Shown piece after piece: positions 27,980 through 38,259 of a DNA stretch of 64,000 nucleotides. The notes beneath the pieces were generated by a model. The model was not told the DNA's origin. It searched no databases and saw only the letters and a program-made list of their open reading frames with translations. The DNA lies in the NCBI GenBank assembly GCA_030649335.1, contig JAUSLL010000089.1, positions 16,576-80,575 of the forward strand. Reading direction: 5' to 3'. The translations under genes and the position numbers were made by a program. Origin of the DNA: Parvibaculum sp. (lineage in GTDB: Bacteria; Pseudomonadota; Alphaproteobacteria; Parvibaculales; Parvibaculaceae). Position 1 is the first letter of the stretch. Each line of letters opens with the position of its first letter.

Positions 27980-29268
27980 TGATCTCGATGAGCCTCGGCC
28001 TGACCATTGCGTCGATTGTGATCCTGATCGCGCTATCGGCTTTTTTCTCCGGCTCGGAAACGGCGCTGACGGCGGCATCGCGCGCGCGCATGAACCGCTT
28101 AGCTGAAGAAAAAAATAAACGCGCCGCACTGGTGCTTAAACTCACAGACAATCTGGAACGTCTGATCGGGGCGCTGCTGCTGGGCAACAACCTCGTCAAT
28201 ATTTTGGCCTCGGCGCTCGCCACCACCGTCTTCCTCAGCCTCTTCGGCGACGCAGGCGTTGTTTACGCGACACTCGTCATGACCGCGGTGGTTGTGATTT
28301 TTGCCGAAGTCATGCCCAAGACCTATGCCATCACCAACACCGACCGCTTCGCGCTCGCCGTGGTGCCGATCCTGCGCGTCATCGTCTGGGTCTTCGCGCC
28401 GATCACCATGACAGTGCAATGGATCGTGCGCGGCGTGATGCGTGTCTTCGGTGTCGATATCAGCGAAACCGCCAATGTCTTGTCGGCGCGCGAAGAGTTG
28501 CGCGGCGCGATCAACCTACATCACCGCGAGGCCGGCCTGATCAAGCGCGACCGCGACATGCTGGGCGGTATTCTCGACCTCTCCGACCTCGATGTGTCTG
28601 ACATCATGGTCCACCGCAAGAACATGACGATGCTCGACGCTTCCGCAGGCAATGAAGCGCTTGTCGCAGAAGTGCTTGCCGCTCAGCACACCCGCCTGCC
28701 GCTGTGGAAGGACGAACCGGACAACATCGTCGGCGTGTTGCACTCCAAAGACTTGCTGCGTGCCGTCGCCGGTGCCGGATGGAAGCCCGACGCGATCAAG
28801 GTGCTCGACGTCGCGAGCGAACCCTGGTTCATCCCCGACACGACGCCGCTGCAGAGCCAGCTCAACGCCTTCCTCCGCCGCAAAGCGCATTTTGCGCTGG
28901 TGGTGGATGAATACGGCGGGCTGATGGGTCTCATCACGCTGGAAGATATCTTGGAAGAGATCGTCGGCGATATTTCCGACGAACATGACATCGACCGCGC
29001 GCGCATCCGCATCCAGTCCGATGGTTCGGTGATTGTCGCAGGCGCTTTGCCGATCCGCGATCTGAACCGTGCGCTCGACTGGGCGCTGCCGGACGACGAA
29101 GCAACGACGATTGCGGGCCTCGTCATCCACGAGGCGCGCGCGATCCCTGAAGTGGGACAGGCGTTTAATTTTCACGGGGCGAAATTTGAAATCCTGCGCC
29201 GCCAGCGCAATCAGCTTGCCGTGCTGCGCGTGACGCCCAATCGGGCGCGTGTAACACCGAAGAAGTAA
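27979..29268 (+). CDS. HlyC/CorC-family CNNM/CBS-domain membrane protein
   Basis: A 429-residue inner-membrane protein linked to Mg/Co transport or resistance. An N-terminal CNNM/DUF21 region (SAFFSGSETALTAASRARM, then helices to about residue 145) precedes two CBS domains (about residues 205-325, with VSDIMVHRKNM and LVVDEYGGLMGLITLEDILE). A C-terminal CorC_HlyC domain follows (GALPIRDLNRAL). It is the third gene of the aroK-aroB operon, a conserved but functionally unexplained association. Its end is convergent with bolA; the two stops sit in a short hairpin. Confidence 0.94.
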   Translation: MISMSLGLTIASIVILIALSAFFSGSETALTAASRARMNRLAEEKNKRAALVLKLTDNLERLIGALLLGNNLVNILASALATTVFLSLFGDAGVVYATLVMTAVVVIFAEVMPKTYAITNTDRFALAVVPILRVIVWVFAPITMTVQWIVRGVMRVFGVDISETANVLSAREELRGAINLHHREAGLIKRDRDMLGGILDLSDLDVSDIMVHRKNMTMLDASAGNEALVAEVLAAQHTRLPLWKDEPDNIVGVLHSKDLLRAVAGAGWKPDAIKVLDVASEPWFIPDTTPLQSQLNAFLRRKAHFALVVDEYGGLMGLITLEDILEEIVGDISDEHDIDRARIRIQSDGSVIVAGALPIRDLNRALDWALPDDEATTIAGLVIHEARAIPEVGQAFNFHGAKFEILRRQRNQLAVLRVTPNRARVTPKK

Positions 29269-29274
29269 AGCAGC

Positions 29275-29550
29275 TTACTTCGCCGCTTCCGCAGGCGTTT
29301 GCGTCTTCAATGCCAGTGCATGAATAGGATTGTCGATTTCATTTTTGAGCACCCCCGTCACCATACGGTGACGCTGAACGCGCGAAACATCTTCAAAGGC
29401 GCTCGATACAATCGTCACATGAAAATGCGTTTCGACGCCCGGTCGATGGCCTGCGTGACCCTGATGCTGGTGAGACTGATCCTCGACCACAAGGGAGAGC
29501 GGCGAAAATGCCGTTTTGAGCTTTTGTTCGATGATTTCAGCAATCGTCAC
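29275..29550 (-). CDS. bolA: BolA-family protein
   Basis: A 91-residue BolA homologue. These proteins pair with monothiol glutaredoxins in Fe-S trafficking and affect morphology and stress responses. Visible are LKTAFSPLSLVVEDQSHQHQ, HFHVTIVSSAFEDVSRVQRH and MVTGVLKNEIDNPIHALALK, covering the whole domain. It is divergent from the J-protein gene across 94 bases, the usual alphaproteobacterial order bolA / J-protein / cobS / cobT. Confidence 0.94.
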   Translation of the reverse strand: MTIAEIIEQKLKTAFSPLSLVVEDQSHQHQGHAGHRPGVETHFHVTIVSSAFEDVSRVQRHRMVTGVLKNEIDNPIHALALKTQTPAEAAK

Positions 29551-29644
29551 GCAACATCTCCGGAGCTTTTAGTGTTATAGTCCTCGACCCTAACCCGCCC
29601 GACCTTTTTTTGCACTTCCTGCCAACTGAATACCGGACCTGACC

Positions 29645-30313
29645 TTGACCTCTGATTTTTTCGACAGCATCCGCATCGCGCCCCGCAAAAAACGCGGGCT
29701 TGAAGGCACCAAGGAAGCGCGTGAGGAAATGAAAGCCCGCGCCGAAGCCAAGCCCTGTAGCTGGGACGGCTGCGCCTTGACGGGCAAACACCGCGCGCCC
29801 GGCCTAGCAAATGCCAATGGCGGCCTCAACGGCAAAGACACGACCTATCGCTGGTTCTGCGACAAGCACATCAAAGAATTCAACGCCAATTACGACTTTT
29901 TCCAAGGGATGACAGCCGCTGAAGTGGCCAAATTCCAGCGTGAAGGCCTGACCGGCCACCGCCCGACATGGGGCCTAGGCGTCAATGCCGCCCCCAATTA
30001 CAGTCAGGGCTTTGATAAAAACGGCAAAAGGGCAGGTGCCGCCTTCCGCGACAGTTACGCCCTTTTTGGCGATGACGCAGCGTCAAACGAAGATAACACC
30101 CCTCGCCGCCCGCGCATCAAGCCATTACAGCGACAGGCTTTGCGCACAATGGACCTTGAGGAAACCGCCACCTTGATCGAGATTAAGTCCCGGTATAAGG
30201 AACTTGTGAAGCGACATCACCCAGACGCCAATGGCGGCGACCGATCCGCTGAAGAACGCCTGCGCAAAGTCATTCAAGCCTATGACTACCTACGCAAGAG
30301 CGGCTTCTGCTAA
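29645..30313 (+). CDS. C-terminal J-domain protein
   Basis: A 222-residue DnaJ-related cochaperone. The J domain is at the C-terminus (about residues 165-222), with LVKRHHPDANGGD holding the HPD motif needed to stimulate DnaK. The N-terminal part (CSWDGCALTGKHRAPGLAN and YRWFCDKHIKEFNANYDFF) contains Cys/His residues that may bind metal. It lacks the G/F region and zinc finger of DnaJ itself. It precedes cobS and is divergent from bolA. Confidence 0.93.
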   Translation: MTSDFFDSIRIAPRKKRGLEGTKEAREEMKARAEAKPCSWDGCALTGKHRAPGLANANGGLNGKDTTYRWFCDKHIKEFNANYDFFQGMTAAEVAKFQREGLTGHRPTWGLGVNAAPNYSQGFDKNGKRAGAAFRDSYALFGDDAASNEDNTPRRPRIKPLQRQALRTMDLEETATLIEIKSRYKELVKRHHPDANGGDRSAEERLRKVIQAYDYLRKSGFC

Positions 30314-30461
30314 TCTGCACTGATGCTGTTTGAACGAGAATTTGGCAAGGCCTGAACGCGCATGTGTTCAGGTCCCGCGCGGCGGATGAGTAAGCCTCCC
30401 GCGCAGTAGTGAAATCTGACCGCTCTTCATTCCGGGCGGCGCGACTTTGGAAGCAGGACCG

Positions 30462-31457
30462 ATGAGCGTAGATGTAACGGGTACAATGTCGTTGAGCGAA
30501 CCGGACACGAAAGTGAATGTCCGCGACGTGTTCAAAATCGACGTGGACATGATGGTGCCGGCCTTCTCCAAGGGCAGCGAATATGTGCCTGACCTTGATC
30601 CGGACTATCTGTTCGACCGCGACACGACGCTCGCCATTCTCGCAGGCTTTGCCTTCAACCGCCGCGTCATGGTGCAGGGCTATCACGGCACGGGCAAATC
30701 AACCCACATTGAGCAGGTCGCCGCGCGCCTCAACTGGCCGTGCATCCGCATCAACCTCGACAGCCACATCTCCCGTATCGACCTCGTCGGTAAGGACGCG
30801 ATTGTGCTGCGCGAAGGCAAGCAGGTCACAGAATTCCGCGAAGGCCTGCTGCCATGGGCTTTGCAGCACCCCGTCGCGCTCGTCTTTGACGAATATGACG
30901 CGGGCCGTCCTGACGTGATGTTCGTGATCCAGCGCATTCTCGAAGTTTCCGGCAAGCTGACGCTGCTCGACCAGAACCGCGTCATCCGCCCGCATAATGC
31001 CTTCCGCCTGTTCTCGACGGCCAACACCGTGGGTCTCGGTGATACATCGGGCCTCTATCACGGCACGCAGCAAATCAACCAGGGCCAGATGGACCGCTGG
31101 AACATCGTCACGACGCTCAACTATCTGAGCCATGACGCTGAAACCGCCATCATGGTGTCGAAGCTGAAGTCGTATCAGACCGAAGGCGGCAAAAAGACAA
31201 TCGGCGCAATGGTGCGTGTCGCTGATCTCACGCGCTCGGCTTTCATCAACGGCGATATCTCGACCGTGATGAGCCCGCGCACCGTGCTGACATGGGCTGA
31301 GAACGCCGAGATTTTCGGTGGTGATGTGGGCTTTGCCTTCCGCCTCACCTTCCTCAACAAATGCGATGAGCTGGAACGTGCAACGGTTGCCGAATTCTAC
31401 CAGCGTTGCTTTGGTGAAGATCTGCCCGACAGCGCCGCCAAGATCATGGTCGCCTGA
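30462..31457 (+). CDS. cobS: Cobaltochelatase subunit CobS
   Basis: The AAA+ component of the ATP-dependent cobalt chelatase (CobNST) of aerobic cobalamin synthesis. The 331-residue protein has Walker [15 protein letters not shown], Walker [17 protein letters not shown] and the sensor region [18 protein letters not shown] 15 bases upstream could extend it. cobT follows by 29 bases. The large subunit cobN is not in the window. Cobalamin supply fits the B12-dependent mutase encoded 7 kb downstream. Confidence 0.96.
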   Translation: MSVDVTGTMSLSEPDTKVNVRDVFKIDVDMMVPAFSKGSEYVPDLDPDYLFDRDTTLAILAGFAFNRRVMVQGYHGTGKSTHIEQVAARLNWPCIRINLDSHISRIDLVGKDAIVLREGKQVTEFREGLLPWALQHPVALVFDEYDAGRPDVMFVIQRILEVSGKLTLLDQNRVIRPHNAFRLFSTANTVGLGDTSGLYHGTQQINQGQMDRWNIVTTLNYLSHDAETAIMVSKLKSYQTEGGKKTIGAMVRVADLTRSAFINGDISTVMSPRTVLTWAENAEIFGGDVGFAFRLTFLNKCDELERATVAEFYQRCFGEDLPDSAAKIMVA

Positions 31458-31486
31458 GGCCATTTGCCCGAGAAGGCGCATTGTCG

Positions 31487-33385
31487 ATGAGTAGCAAAGA
31501 AGGTCCGGTCGAACCGTTCAAGCGCGCGCTGACAACCGCGATGCGCACGATTGCGGAAAATGCCGAACTCAATGTGACTTTTGGCACGGAGCCTCCGGGC
31601 CTCAGGGGCCTGCGTGCGCGCCTGCCCATGCCGAGCCGCACCCTGCCGCCCGAAGAAGTCGCACAAGTCCGCGGCGTCGCCGACAGTTATGCCCTGCGCC
31701 TTGCCCATCACGATGAAAAGATCAACGCGCGCCTGCAGCCCGAAGGCGGCAATGCGCTTGCTGTCTTTGATGCGGTGGAACAGGCCCGTGTTGAAGCCAT
31801 CGGCGCCAATCAGATGATGGGCATGGGGCAGAACCTTGCCGCCGCCCTTGAGCAACGCGCCCTGTCGCGCGGCTACAACCGCATCAAAACACGCGACGAG
31901 GCACCGCTGGCCGAAGCCGTTGCCATGATCGTGCGCGAACAACTGACAGGTCTCAAGCCACCGCCCGCGACGCAGACACTCGTCGATCTGTGGCGTCCGT
32001 GGATCGAAGAGAAAGCCGGCAAAGACCTCGCACGACTGCGCGACATTGCAGACGATCAGGTGGCCTTTGCGCGCGTCACACGCGACATCCTGAAAGACCT
32101 CGACATGGGGTCTGAGCTTGGTCAGCCGCAGGATGACCAGTCCGAAGACAGCGACAGCGAAGACGGCGACAGCGAGCAATCGTCCGACGACAGCCAGTCC
32201 GGTGAAGCCGAACAGCAGGACGGTGCCTCCGCCGACAAAGTCGAGTATGCCGAAGGCGAAGGCGAAGAAGGCGACGAGCAGACGGTCGAAGTTGAAAGCG
32301 ACGATCAGGCGCTCGACGGCGAAACCGACGAAGCAAGCGAAGGCACGCAGCCCTGGCGGCCCAATCAGGGTGCCGATGGTCCTGCCCGCGACGCATACAA
32401 AGTCTTTGCCGCCCAATATGACGAAGTGATAGCCGCCGAAGACCTCTGCGACATCGAAGAGCTTGGCCGCTTGCGCCAATATCTCGATCAGCAATTGCAG
32501 CAGATGCAGGGCGTTGTTTCGCGCCTCGCCAACCGCCTGCAGCGCCGCTTGCTCGCCAAGCAGAACCGCACATGGGAATTCGATCTGGAAGAAGGCATCC
32601 TCGATGCCGGACGCCTGACGCGCGTGGTCACAGACCCGATGCACCCGCTGTCGTTCAAGATCGAACACGACATGAATTTCCGCGACACGGTGGTGACGCT
32701 GCTGATCGACAATTCAGGTTCGATGCGCGGGCGCCCAATCACGGTCGCGGCCATGTGCGCGGACATTCTGGCGCGCACGCTGGAACGCTGCGCCGTGAAG
32801 GTCGAAATTCTGGGCTTCACAACCCGCGCCTGGAAGGGCGGCCAATCGCGCGAGCGGTGGCTGGCCGACGGCAAGCCCGCCATGCCCGGACGCCTGAACG
32901 ATCTGCGCCACATCATCTATAAAGCCGCCGACAGTCCGTGGCGTCGTGCGCGCCGCAACCTCGGCCTGATGATGCGCGAAGGTCTGCTAAAAGAAAACAT
33001 CGACGGCGAGGCGCTGATTTGGGCGCATAATCGCCTGCTCGCCCGTCCCGAACAGCGCCGCATCCTGATGGTGATTTCAGACGGTGCGCCGGTGGACGAC
33101 TCGACGCTCTCGGTTAACGCGGGCAATTATCTCGAACGTCATCTGCGCTCGGTCATCGAACAGATCGAAACGCGTTCGCCCGTCGAACTCATCGCCATCG
33201 GCATCGGCCATGATGTGACACGCTACTATCGCCGCGCTGTCACAATCGTCGACGCTGAGCAACTTGGCGGCGTGATGACGGAAAAACTCGCCGAATTATT
33301 CGAAGACGCACATGGCACCGGCCGCGGGGCAAAACGCGCCGCAACCAAAGGCGTTTCGATGAAAGCGGCCCGCTCGGTCCGCTGA
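31487..33385 (+). CDS. cobT: Cobaltochelatase subunit CobT
   Basis: A 632-residue partner of CobS that links it to CobN. The N-terminal helical domain is followed by a long acidic linker (about residues 207-300, rich in Asp, Glu and Ser). The C-terminal von Willebrand factor A domain has a complete MIDAS motif in [10 protein letters not shown] (Asp408). The acidic linker is a normal feature of CobT. ATG is preferred over an in-frame TTG six bases upstream. Confidence 0.96.
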   Translation: MSSKEGPVEPFKRALTTAMRTIAENAELNVTFGTEPPGLRGLRARLPMPSRTLPPEEVAQVRGVADSYALRLAHHDEKINARLQPEGGNALAVFDAVEQARVEAIGANQMMGMGQNLAAALEQRALSRGYNRIKTRDEAPLAEAVAMIVREQLTGLKPPPATQTLVDLWRPWIEEKAGKDLARLRDIADDQVAFARVTRDILKDLDMGSELGQPQDDQSEDSDSEDGDSEQSSDDSQSGEAEQQDGASADKVEYAEGEGEEGDEQTVEVESDDQALDGETDEASEGTQPWRPNQGADGPARDAYKVFAAQYDEVIAAEDLCDIEELGRLRQYLDQQLQQMQGVVSRLANRLQRRLLAKQNRTWEFDLEEGILDAGRLTRVVTDPMHPLSFKIEHDMNFRDTVVTLLIDNSGSMRGRPITVAAMCADILARTLERCAVKVEILGFTTRAWKGGQSRERWLADGKPAMPGRLNDLRHIIYKAADSPWRRARRNLGLMMREGLLKENIDGEALIWAHNRLLARPEQRRILMVISDGAPVDDSTLSVNAGNYLERHLRSVIEQIETRSPVELIAIGIGHDVTRYYRRAVTIVDAEQLGGVMTEKLAELFEDAHGTGRGAKRAATKGVSMKAARSVR

Positions 33386-33492
33386 GAGCGGTCTCCCGCA
33401 CAAGGTGCCGCAGCCCGCACCGCTTGTATCAGACCTGCGCCCAGATATGATGCCCTTCACAGGGTACGAGTATTTGCGCTTAAGTGAGGCGC

Positions 33493-34650
33493 ATGAATGG
33501 GGTGCGTAAAATTTTCCGGCATGTAAAGGGCAGCGTCTGCGCCCGTGATCTCGCCCACAATTTGGCCCACAATCTAGTTCTGGGATTTACCTTCTGTCTC
33601 GCGTTGGCAGGCTTCACAGCCCCGCAAGCGAATGCCGATGAAGCGGGCGCATCTCTCACCCGCTTCATCGAGATCAACGCCCAGCCCGTGCGCTGGAACC
33701 CTGAGAACCGCACTGACATCAAGGCGGGTGAGCTTGAATATTCAGGCGGGCTCGAACTGACATCACCCGACAAGGCATTCGGCGGTTGGTCCGGCCTTGC
33801 CGTCAGCACAGACGGCGCAATGCTTGTTGCCGTGTCCGATGAAGCCCATTGGCTGAGCGCCCAGATCATTTATGACGAAAAAGGCCGCCTCGCCGGCTTG
33901 GCTGACGCCCGTATGTCCCCTTTGCGCGATCTCAAGGGCAAGCCCATTACGAGCAAGAACATGGGCGACGCTGAAGGTCTTGCGATCACGGGAAACGACC
34001 CGAGCAAGGGCGAGGCTTATGTGAGTTTCGAGCGCCATCACCGCATCTGGCGTTATGATCTCGGCCATTCCGGTTTCGACGCCGTGCCAAGCCAGATCGT
34101 GACCGAACGCCGGCTCGGCGGCATGCCCGCCAACTCAGGCATTGAAGCCATTGCCACGCTGCTGCCCGAAACAGGCGGCGACACACAACGCCTCATCGCC
34201 CTGAGCGAAGACGGCCGCAACGCGAACGGCGAGCGCAAAGCCTTTCTGATCGAAGGCCGCACGGTTGAACGTCTCACCACAAAACTCGACGAGCCTTTCA
34301 AACCGACTGATGTCGCGCGCCTGCCGAACGGTGATTTTTTAATTCTGGAACGCAGCTACTCGCCGCTCGCCGGACCCGGCATGTCATTGCGTCAGGTGCC
34401 GGGCAGCGACGTGGAGGCCGGTGCGGCACTCGAAGGCCGCCTGCTCATGCGGGCCAATCACCGCAATATGATCGACAATATGGAAGGACTGGCAGTCCGT
34501 GCGGGCGACAAGGGCGAAGTGCTCGTCTATGTCATGTCGGACGATAATTACAGCCCGCTCCAGAAGACGCTGCTGATGATGTTCCGTCTGAAGCTTGCCC
34601 CCGCAGAAGGCGTGCTCACGCTCCCCCATAGCCCGACAAAGGCCGAATAG
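33493..34650 (+). CDS. Exported phytase-like esterase domain protein
   Basis: A 385-residue protein with a signal peptide (FTFCLALAGFTAPQANADE) and a beta-propeller of the 'esterase-like activity of phytase' family (PF13449). Typical blocks are GGWSGLAVSTDGAMLVAVSD, KNMGDAEGLAITG and RLPNGDFLILERSYSPLAGPG. It probably acts in the periplasm; the substrate is unknown. An in-frame GTG nine bases upstream is a possible start. Its last 35 bases overlap the end of the convergent membrane protein gene. Confidence 0.88.
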   Translation: MNGVRKIFRHVKGSVCARDLAHNLAHNLVLGFTFCLALAGFTAPQANADEAGASLTRFIEINAQPVRWNPENRTDIKAGELEYSGGLELTSPDKAFGGWSGLAVSTDGAMLVAVSDEAHWLSAQIIYDEKGRLAGLADARMSPLRDLKGKPITSKNMGDAEGLAITGNDPSKGEAYVSFERHHRIWRYDLGHSGFDAVPSQIVTERRLGGMPANSGIEAIATLLPETGGDTQRLIALSEDGRNANGERKAFLIEGRTVERLTTKLDEPFKPTDVARLPNGDFLILERSYSPLAGPGMSLRQVPGSDVEAGAALEGRLLMRANHRNMIDNMEGLAVRAGDKGEVLVYVMSDDNYSPLQKTLLMMFRLKLAPAEGVLTLPHSPTKAE

Positions 34651-35329
34651 CCCCGCGCAGGAGCGCTGTCGGCAGAAGCTGCAGAACTGCCCAGCCAAGC
34701 TGGATAGCGCTCAGCAGCGCAAGGCGCGGCCAGATATCGCCTTGCCACACGCCGACCATGGCCCCTGTCACGAGCAGATGATCAAGAACGTGAAAAGCGA
34801 AGGTCTGCGTGAGACCACCGACGAGAGCGGCCACCAACGGTGCCTCCCACCACGGAATGCCGCGCATCCAGTCGAAAAAATAGATGCACAGCACCTGACC
34901 GGCAAAAAGCGACAAGCCGAGCGCCAATGCTAGCGGCACGGGCATGATTTCCTGATCGAACGAACCGATAAGCCCCTGGACTAGGGCCCAATAGACACCG
35001 CCGCCGATGAGCGCCCAGACAAGCATCACAGTCCACAGCGCAAGGCCCGGCCCGTAGCGGCGGCTGGTGAGATTGAGCACAAAATAAACCAGCGGCAAAA
35101 CGAGGAGACCACGCCCGAGCTTGTGGCTGCCGACCGCATTTACGAACTCGTCAAAGCGCGTGAGATAAGGCGAGGCACCCGCGGGCTGCACATCGAAAGC
35201 CCAATAGACCCCGAGCGCCGACAACAATGCTGCCACCGGCACGACAAGACGCCCCAACCCGATAAAAAACCGGCCCACAAGCCCTGCCGGTTTGGGCGGC
35301 CCCCGCCGCTCTACACCTTTGTCGAGCAT
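34616..35329 (-). CDS. Multi-pass inner-membrane protein of unknown function
   Basis: A 237-residue protein with about six to seven hydrophobic segments, such as LVVPVAALLSALGVYWAF, LALWTVMLVWALIGGGVYWAL and LVAALVGGLTQTFAFHVL. I do not recognise the family. The ATG is chosen because GGGGAG lies five bases before it, two codons inside the longest frame. It lies downstream of rpmB but behind a terminator, so it probably has its own promoter. Confidence 0.8.
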   Translation of the reverse strand: MLDKGVERRGPPKPAGLVGRFFIGLGRLVVPVAALLSALGVYWAFDVQPAGASPYLTRFDEFVNAVGSHKLGRGLLVLPLVYFVLNLTSRRYGPGLALWTVMLVWALIGGGVYWALVQGLIGSFDQEIMPVPLALALGLSLFAGQVLCIYFFDWMRGIPWWEAPLVAALVGGLTQTFAFHVLDHLLVTGAMVGVWQGDIWPRLALLSAIQLGWAVLQLLPTALLRGAIRPLSGYGGA

Positions 35330-35381
35330 CAACACTCCCCACTACAAGCCGCTGAGACTAGCGTGCACCTTGACGCAAAGC

Positions 35382-35411
35382 AAAACGGGCAGCCCTAAGG
35401 CTGCCCGTTTT
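35382..35411 (-). terminator. Rho-independent terminator of rpmB
   Basis: A 13-base inverted repeat (AAAACGGGCAGCC and its complement) has a four-base loop and T runs on both strands. It lies 38 bases beyond the rpmB stop codon and could act in both directions. Confidence 0.88.
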
Positions 35412-35448
35412 AAATCTCATCCGGTAAACGACCGGTTAGCTCTGACAC

Positions 35449-35751
35449 TCAGGCCGCTTGGGCGGCCGTCGCGGCTTTGGCTTTTTCGATGCTGGTCTTG
35501 AGGCGCAGCGCACGGGCCGACAGGTCCGTCTTGCGGGCTTTGACGAGGAAAGCGTCGAGGCCGCCATTGTGTTCGACCGAGCGCAGAGCATGGGCCGAAA
35601 TGCGCAAGCTATAACGACCGCCGAGCACATCGCTCATCAGCGTGACCTGGCAAAGGTTCGGCAGGAACCGGCGCCGCGTCTTGCGGTTGGCATGGCTCAC
35701 ATTGTTGCCGGACATGACGGCCTTGCCGGTAAGTTCGCAACGACGCGACAT
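35449..35751 (-). CDS. rpmB: 50S ribosomal protein L28
   Basis: A 100-residue ribosomal protein. [20 protein letters not shown] and [20 protein letters not shown] are the conserved start; the C-terminal extension ending [11 protein letters not shown] is usual in alphaproteobacteria. An upstream ATG ten codons earlier is not supported by family length. It is followed by a clear terminator. Confidence 0.98.
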   Translation of the reverse strand: MSRRCELTGKAVMSGNNVSHANRKTRRRFLPNLCQVTLMSDVLGGRYSLRISAHALRSVEHNGGLDAFLVKARKTDLSARALRLKTSIEKAKAATAAQAA

Positions 35752-35950
35752 GGGATATTCCTTGCAATCAACGGCCTGCAACCGATGAGGGAAACAGGCA
35801 AAATGGGTGGGTCGGCCACATCAAGACAGACTTGGGGCCAGATCAGGCGGGCACGTATAAAAGGCGGGGGGCAACCAGTCAAGGGGCGGCGGTGCAGAAG
35901 CCCCCAAATGGAGACGAAAAACCGCACTTCCGCGCCAAAAACACAGAAAC

Positions 35951-36952
35951 TCAGCCTTTGCCCGTTCCAAAGACCAGCCCCAGCAGTTTTTGTGCGGCCA
36001 GCGTCGGCGTGGTACGGCCCGCCTTCACATCCGCCTCAAGGTGGGGAATAAGGCGGGAAGCCTCAGTATTGGCTTTGAGCGAAGTGAGAAGCCCCTCACG
36101 AATCTCGGTCCACATCCATGCCTGCGCCTGCGCCGCGCGGTGGCTTGCGATCTCGCCTGCCCCTTCCAGCGCCTCACGATGGGCGCTGACAGCGGCCCAG
36201 ATCTCGTCGATGCCTGTACCCTTGAGAGAGGAGGCCAGCAACACGTCGGGCCGCCAATGGGCGCTCTTGGGCCGCATCAGATGCAGCGCCGATTTATACT
36301 CCATAGCCGCACGCTTGGCCGCAGGCACGAGATCACCGTCCGCCTTGTTGACGATAACAAGATCGGCGAGTTCCATGATGCCGCGTTTGATGCCCTGCAA
36401 TTCATCGCCGCCGCCGGGCGACAGGAGCAGCACAAACATATCGACCATATCGGCGACCGCGGTTTCGGACTGACCGACACCGACCGTCTCGATGAGCACG
36501 ACGTCAAAGCCCGCAGCTTCCGTGAGCAGCATCGCCTCTCGCGTGCGCCGTGCAACACCGCCGAGCGTGCGGCCCGCAGGCGACGGACGAATGAAAGCGT
36601 TGGGGTCGCGCGCCAGAAGTTCCATGCGCGTCTTATCGCCAAGAATTGATCCGCCCGTGATCGAGGACGAGGGGTCAATCGCCAGAACCGCCACCCTGAG
36701 ACCGCGCGCGGTAAGCGACAGACCAAAGGCTTCAATGAAGGTTGATTTGCCGACACCCGGCGCACCCGACAGGCCGAGCCGGACGGCACGGCCTGTATGA
36801 GGCAGCACTCGCGTCAGAAGGTCCTGCGCCTGCGCCTGATGGTCGGCCCGCGAGCTTTCGACAAGTGTGATGGCGCGCGCTAAAGCGGTGCGTTCACCCT
36901 GCAGGACACGGGCCGCCAAAGTGGCAGGATCGCTCACGCCGCGTCCGCTCAA
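35951..36952 (-). CDS. meaB: Methylmalonyl-CoA mutase-associated GTPase MeaB
   Basis: A G3E-type GTPase (333 residues) that protects and reloads cobalamin on methylmalonyl-CoA mutase. Visible are the P-loop [45 protein letters not shown] and the guanine-specificity motif NKADGD. The start is a TTG with GGGGGA five bases before it; a GTG five codons in is the alternative. The mutase itself is encoded 1.6 kb away on the same strand, separated by two small genes. Confidence 0.94.
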   Translation of the reverse strand: MSGRGVSDPATLAARVLQGERTALARAITLVESSRADHQAQAQDLLTRVLPHTGRAVRLGLSGAPGVGKSTFIEAFGLSLTARGLRVAVLAIDPSSSITGGSILGDKTRMELLARDPNAFIRPSPAGRTLGGVARRTREAMLLTEAAGFDVVLIETVGVGQSETAVADMVDMFVLLLSPGGGDELQGIKRGIMELADLVIVNKADGDLVPAAKRAAMEYKSALHLMRPKSAHWRPDVLLASSLKGTGIDEIWAAVSAHREALEGAGEIASHRAAQAQAWMWTEIREGLLTSLKANTEASRLIPHLEADVKAGRTTPTLAAQKLLGLVFGTGKG

Positions 36953-37113
36953 TTGATCCCCCTTCCCGCCATTTGCACATTTTCCTGTTGTCGCCCGACA
37001 GGCAGGTCATACTGCGTCGGACGGTTCGGGCCACCCCAAGTTGAATAAGGGTTTGGCCGCGTGGCGTCCAGACCGATGTGTGAGGGGCGTGGGGGCGCTT
37101 GAGGTGGGTTGAG

Positions 37114-38058
37114 ATGGATCTGACACACGGATTATGCCGGCTTGCGCAGGCGGGGCTTGTGGGCCTGCTCGCGAGCACCTCATCTGCATACGCAGCAGAA
37201 CCCGCACAGACGCAAAGCACAAACGTCGCGCTGGCGCAAAGCGCAGACTCCGCGTCCGTGCAAAGCGACGTCGCGGCAGGCTTCACGATCTATGTCGGCG
37301 GCGTCCTATTTGTCGAAGGACATTTCAAGGCCGAGGTTGCAGGCGACGCCTATCGCCTCAATACCTATATGGAAACCACAGGCCTCGCTCATCGCCTCTA
37401 CCCTGCGGTTTACAAGCTCATGAGCATGGGCCGCATCGCGGGCGAAAGCATCGAGCCTGAGAAATTTGTCTCCGACACGGTTGCGCGCGATGATAAACGC
37501 CTCGTGACATTGACCTATGACGACATGGGCATGCCGAGCCTCAGCGTCACACCACCCTATGACGAAGATGATATCAAGGAAGTGACGGCTGATCAGCAAC
37601 GCGCGACGCAAGACCCCGTCAGCGCCTTCCTGTTGCCTGTGCGCGCAACCGACACGCCCTGCGCACGCACAATCCCGATTTTCGACGGCAAGCGCCGCTT
37701 CAATCTCACATTCGCCCATCAGGGCACAAAAAAGATTGCACCGCACGACACGTCGGCTCCCGATGGCTGGGGTCCGTCACTCGACACAATCGTTTGCACA
37801 ATGCACTACGAGGCCATTACGCCGCCCGCCAAGAAGCGCCGCTTCACCACCGTCCTGCGCCGCAACGACGAGATGAAAATTTGGTTCGCGCCCTTCAATG
37901 ACGGCCGCGTTTATCTGCCGGTGCGTTTTGAAATACCGACGCCGCTCGGTGCGGCAGTGATGGAACTGAACGATCTGACTGCCACAAAATCGGCAAGCCT
38001 CGGACGGGACGAAAAGTCAGCCCTTGTTGTCAGCGCGCAAGAGTCCACGCGTTTCTGA
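37114..38058 (+). CDS. DUF3108-domain exported protein
   Basis: A 314-residue protein with a signal peptide (LAQAGLVGLLASTSSAYAAE) and a DUF3108 (PF11306) domain. FTIYVGGVLFVEGHFKAEVAG, YRLNTYMETTGLAHRLYP and PVSAFLLPV are the recognisable blocks. The function is unknown; members occur near rpmB in many alphaproteobacteria. ATG is used rather than an in-frame TTG 15 bases upstream. Its 3' end overlaps the convergent 80-residue protein by 42 bases. Confidence 0.87.
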   Translation: MDLTHGLCRLAQAGLVGLLASTSSAYAAEPAQTQSTNVALAQSADSASVQSDVAAGFTIYVGGVLFVEGHFKAEVAGDAYRLNTYMETTGLAHRLYPAVYKLMSMGRIAGESIEPEKFVSDTVARDDKRLVTLTYDDMGMPSLSVTPPYDEDDIKEVTADQQRATQDPVSAFLLPVRATDTPCARTIPIFDGKRRFNLTFAHQGTKKIAPHDTSAPDGWGPSLDTIVCTMHYEAITPPAKKRRFTTVLRRNDEMKIWFAPFNDGRVYLPVRFEIPTPLGAAVMELNDLTATKSASLGRDEKSALVVSAQESTRF

Positions 38059-38259
38059 AAGAAGATCCGCCAAGCGCAGGATCAGCGGATCATCAGAACG
38101 TGTGCCGCTCTGCTGCATATCGAGCAATAGTTTTTCCAGACGATCGGCCAGCACGGTGTAGTAAGCGGTGGAATCAACGCTCGTCTTAGACTGCACCTTC
38201 AGGGCAGCCGCAAAGTCATGGTCGTCCAGCGGACGCAAATTTTGATCGCGGGCGCTCAT
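38017..38259 (-). CDS. Small 80-residue hypothetical protein
   Basis: A soluble, helical protein (STAYYTVLADRLEKLLLDMQ, DPLILRLADLLSETRGLL) of unknown function. The reason to accept it is a strong GGAGGTGC ribosome site directly before the ATG. Its 3' end runs antisense into the DUF3108 gene for 42 bases. No family is recognised. It lies between the mutase gene and the DUF3108 gene, on the strand of the mutase. Confidence 0.7.
   Translation of the reverse strand: MSARDQNLRPLDDHDFAAALKVQSKTSVDSTAYYTVLADRLEKLLLDMQQSGTRSDDPLILRLADLLSETRGLLRADNKG

Noticed and set aside
29262..29281. Hairpin GAAGTAA/TTACTTC as terminator for the CorC-type gene and bolA
   Set aside because: The stem is short and AT-rich and lacks a T tract; it arises from the two overlapping stop regions.
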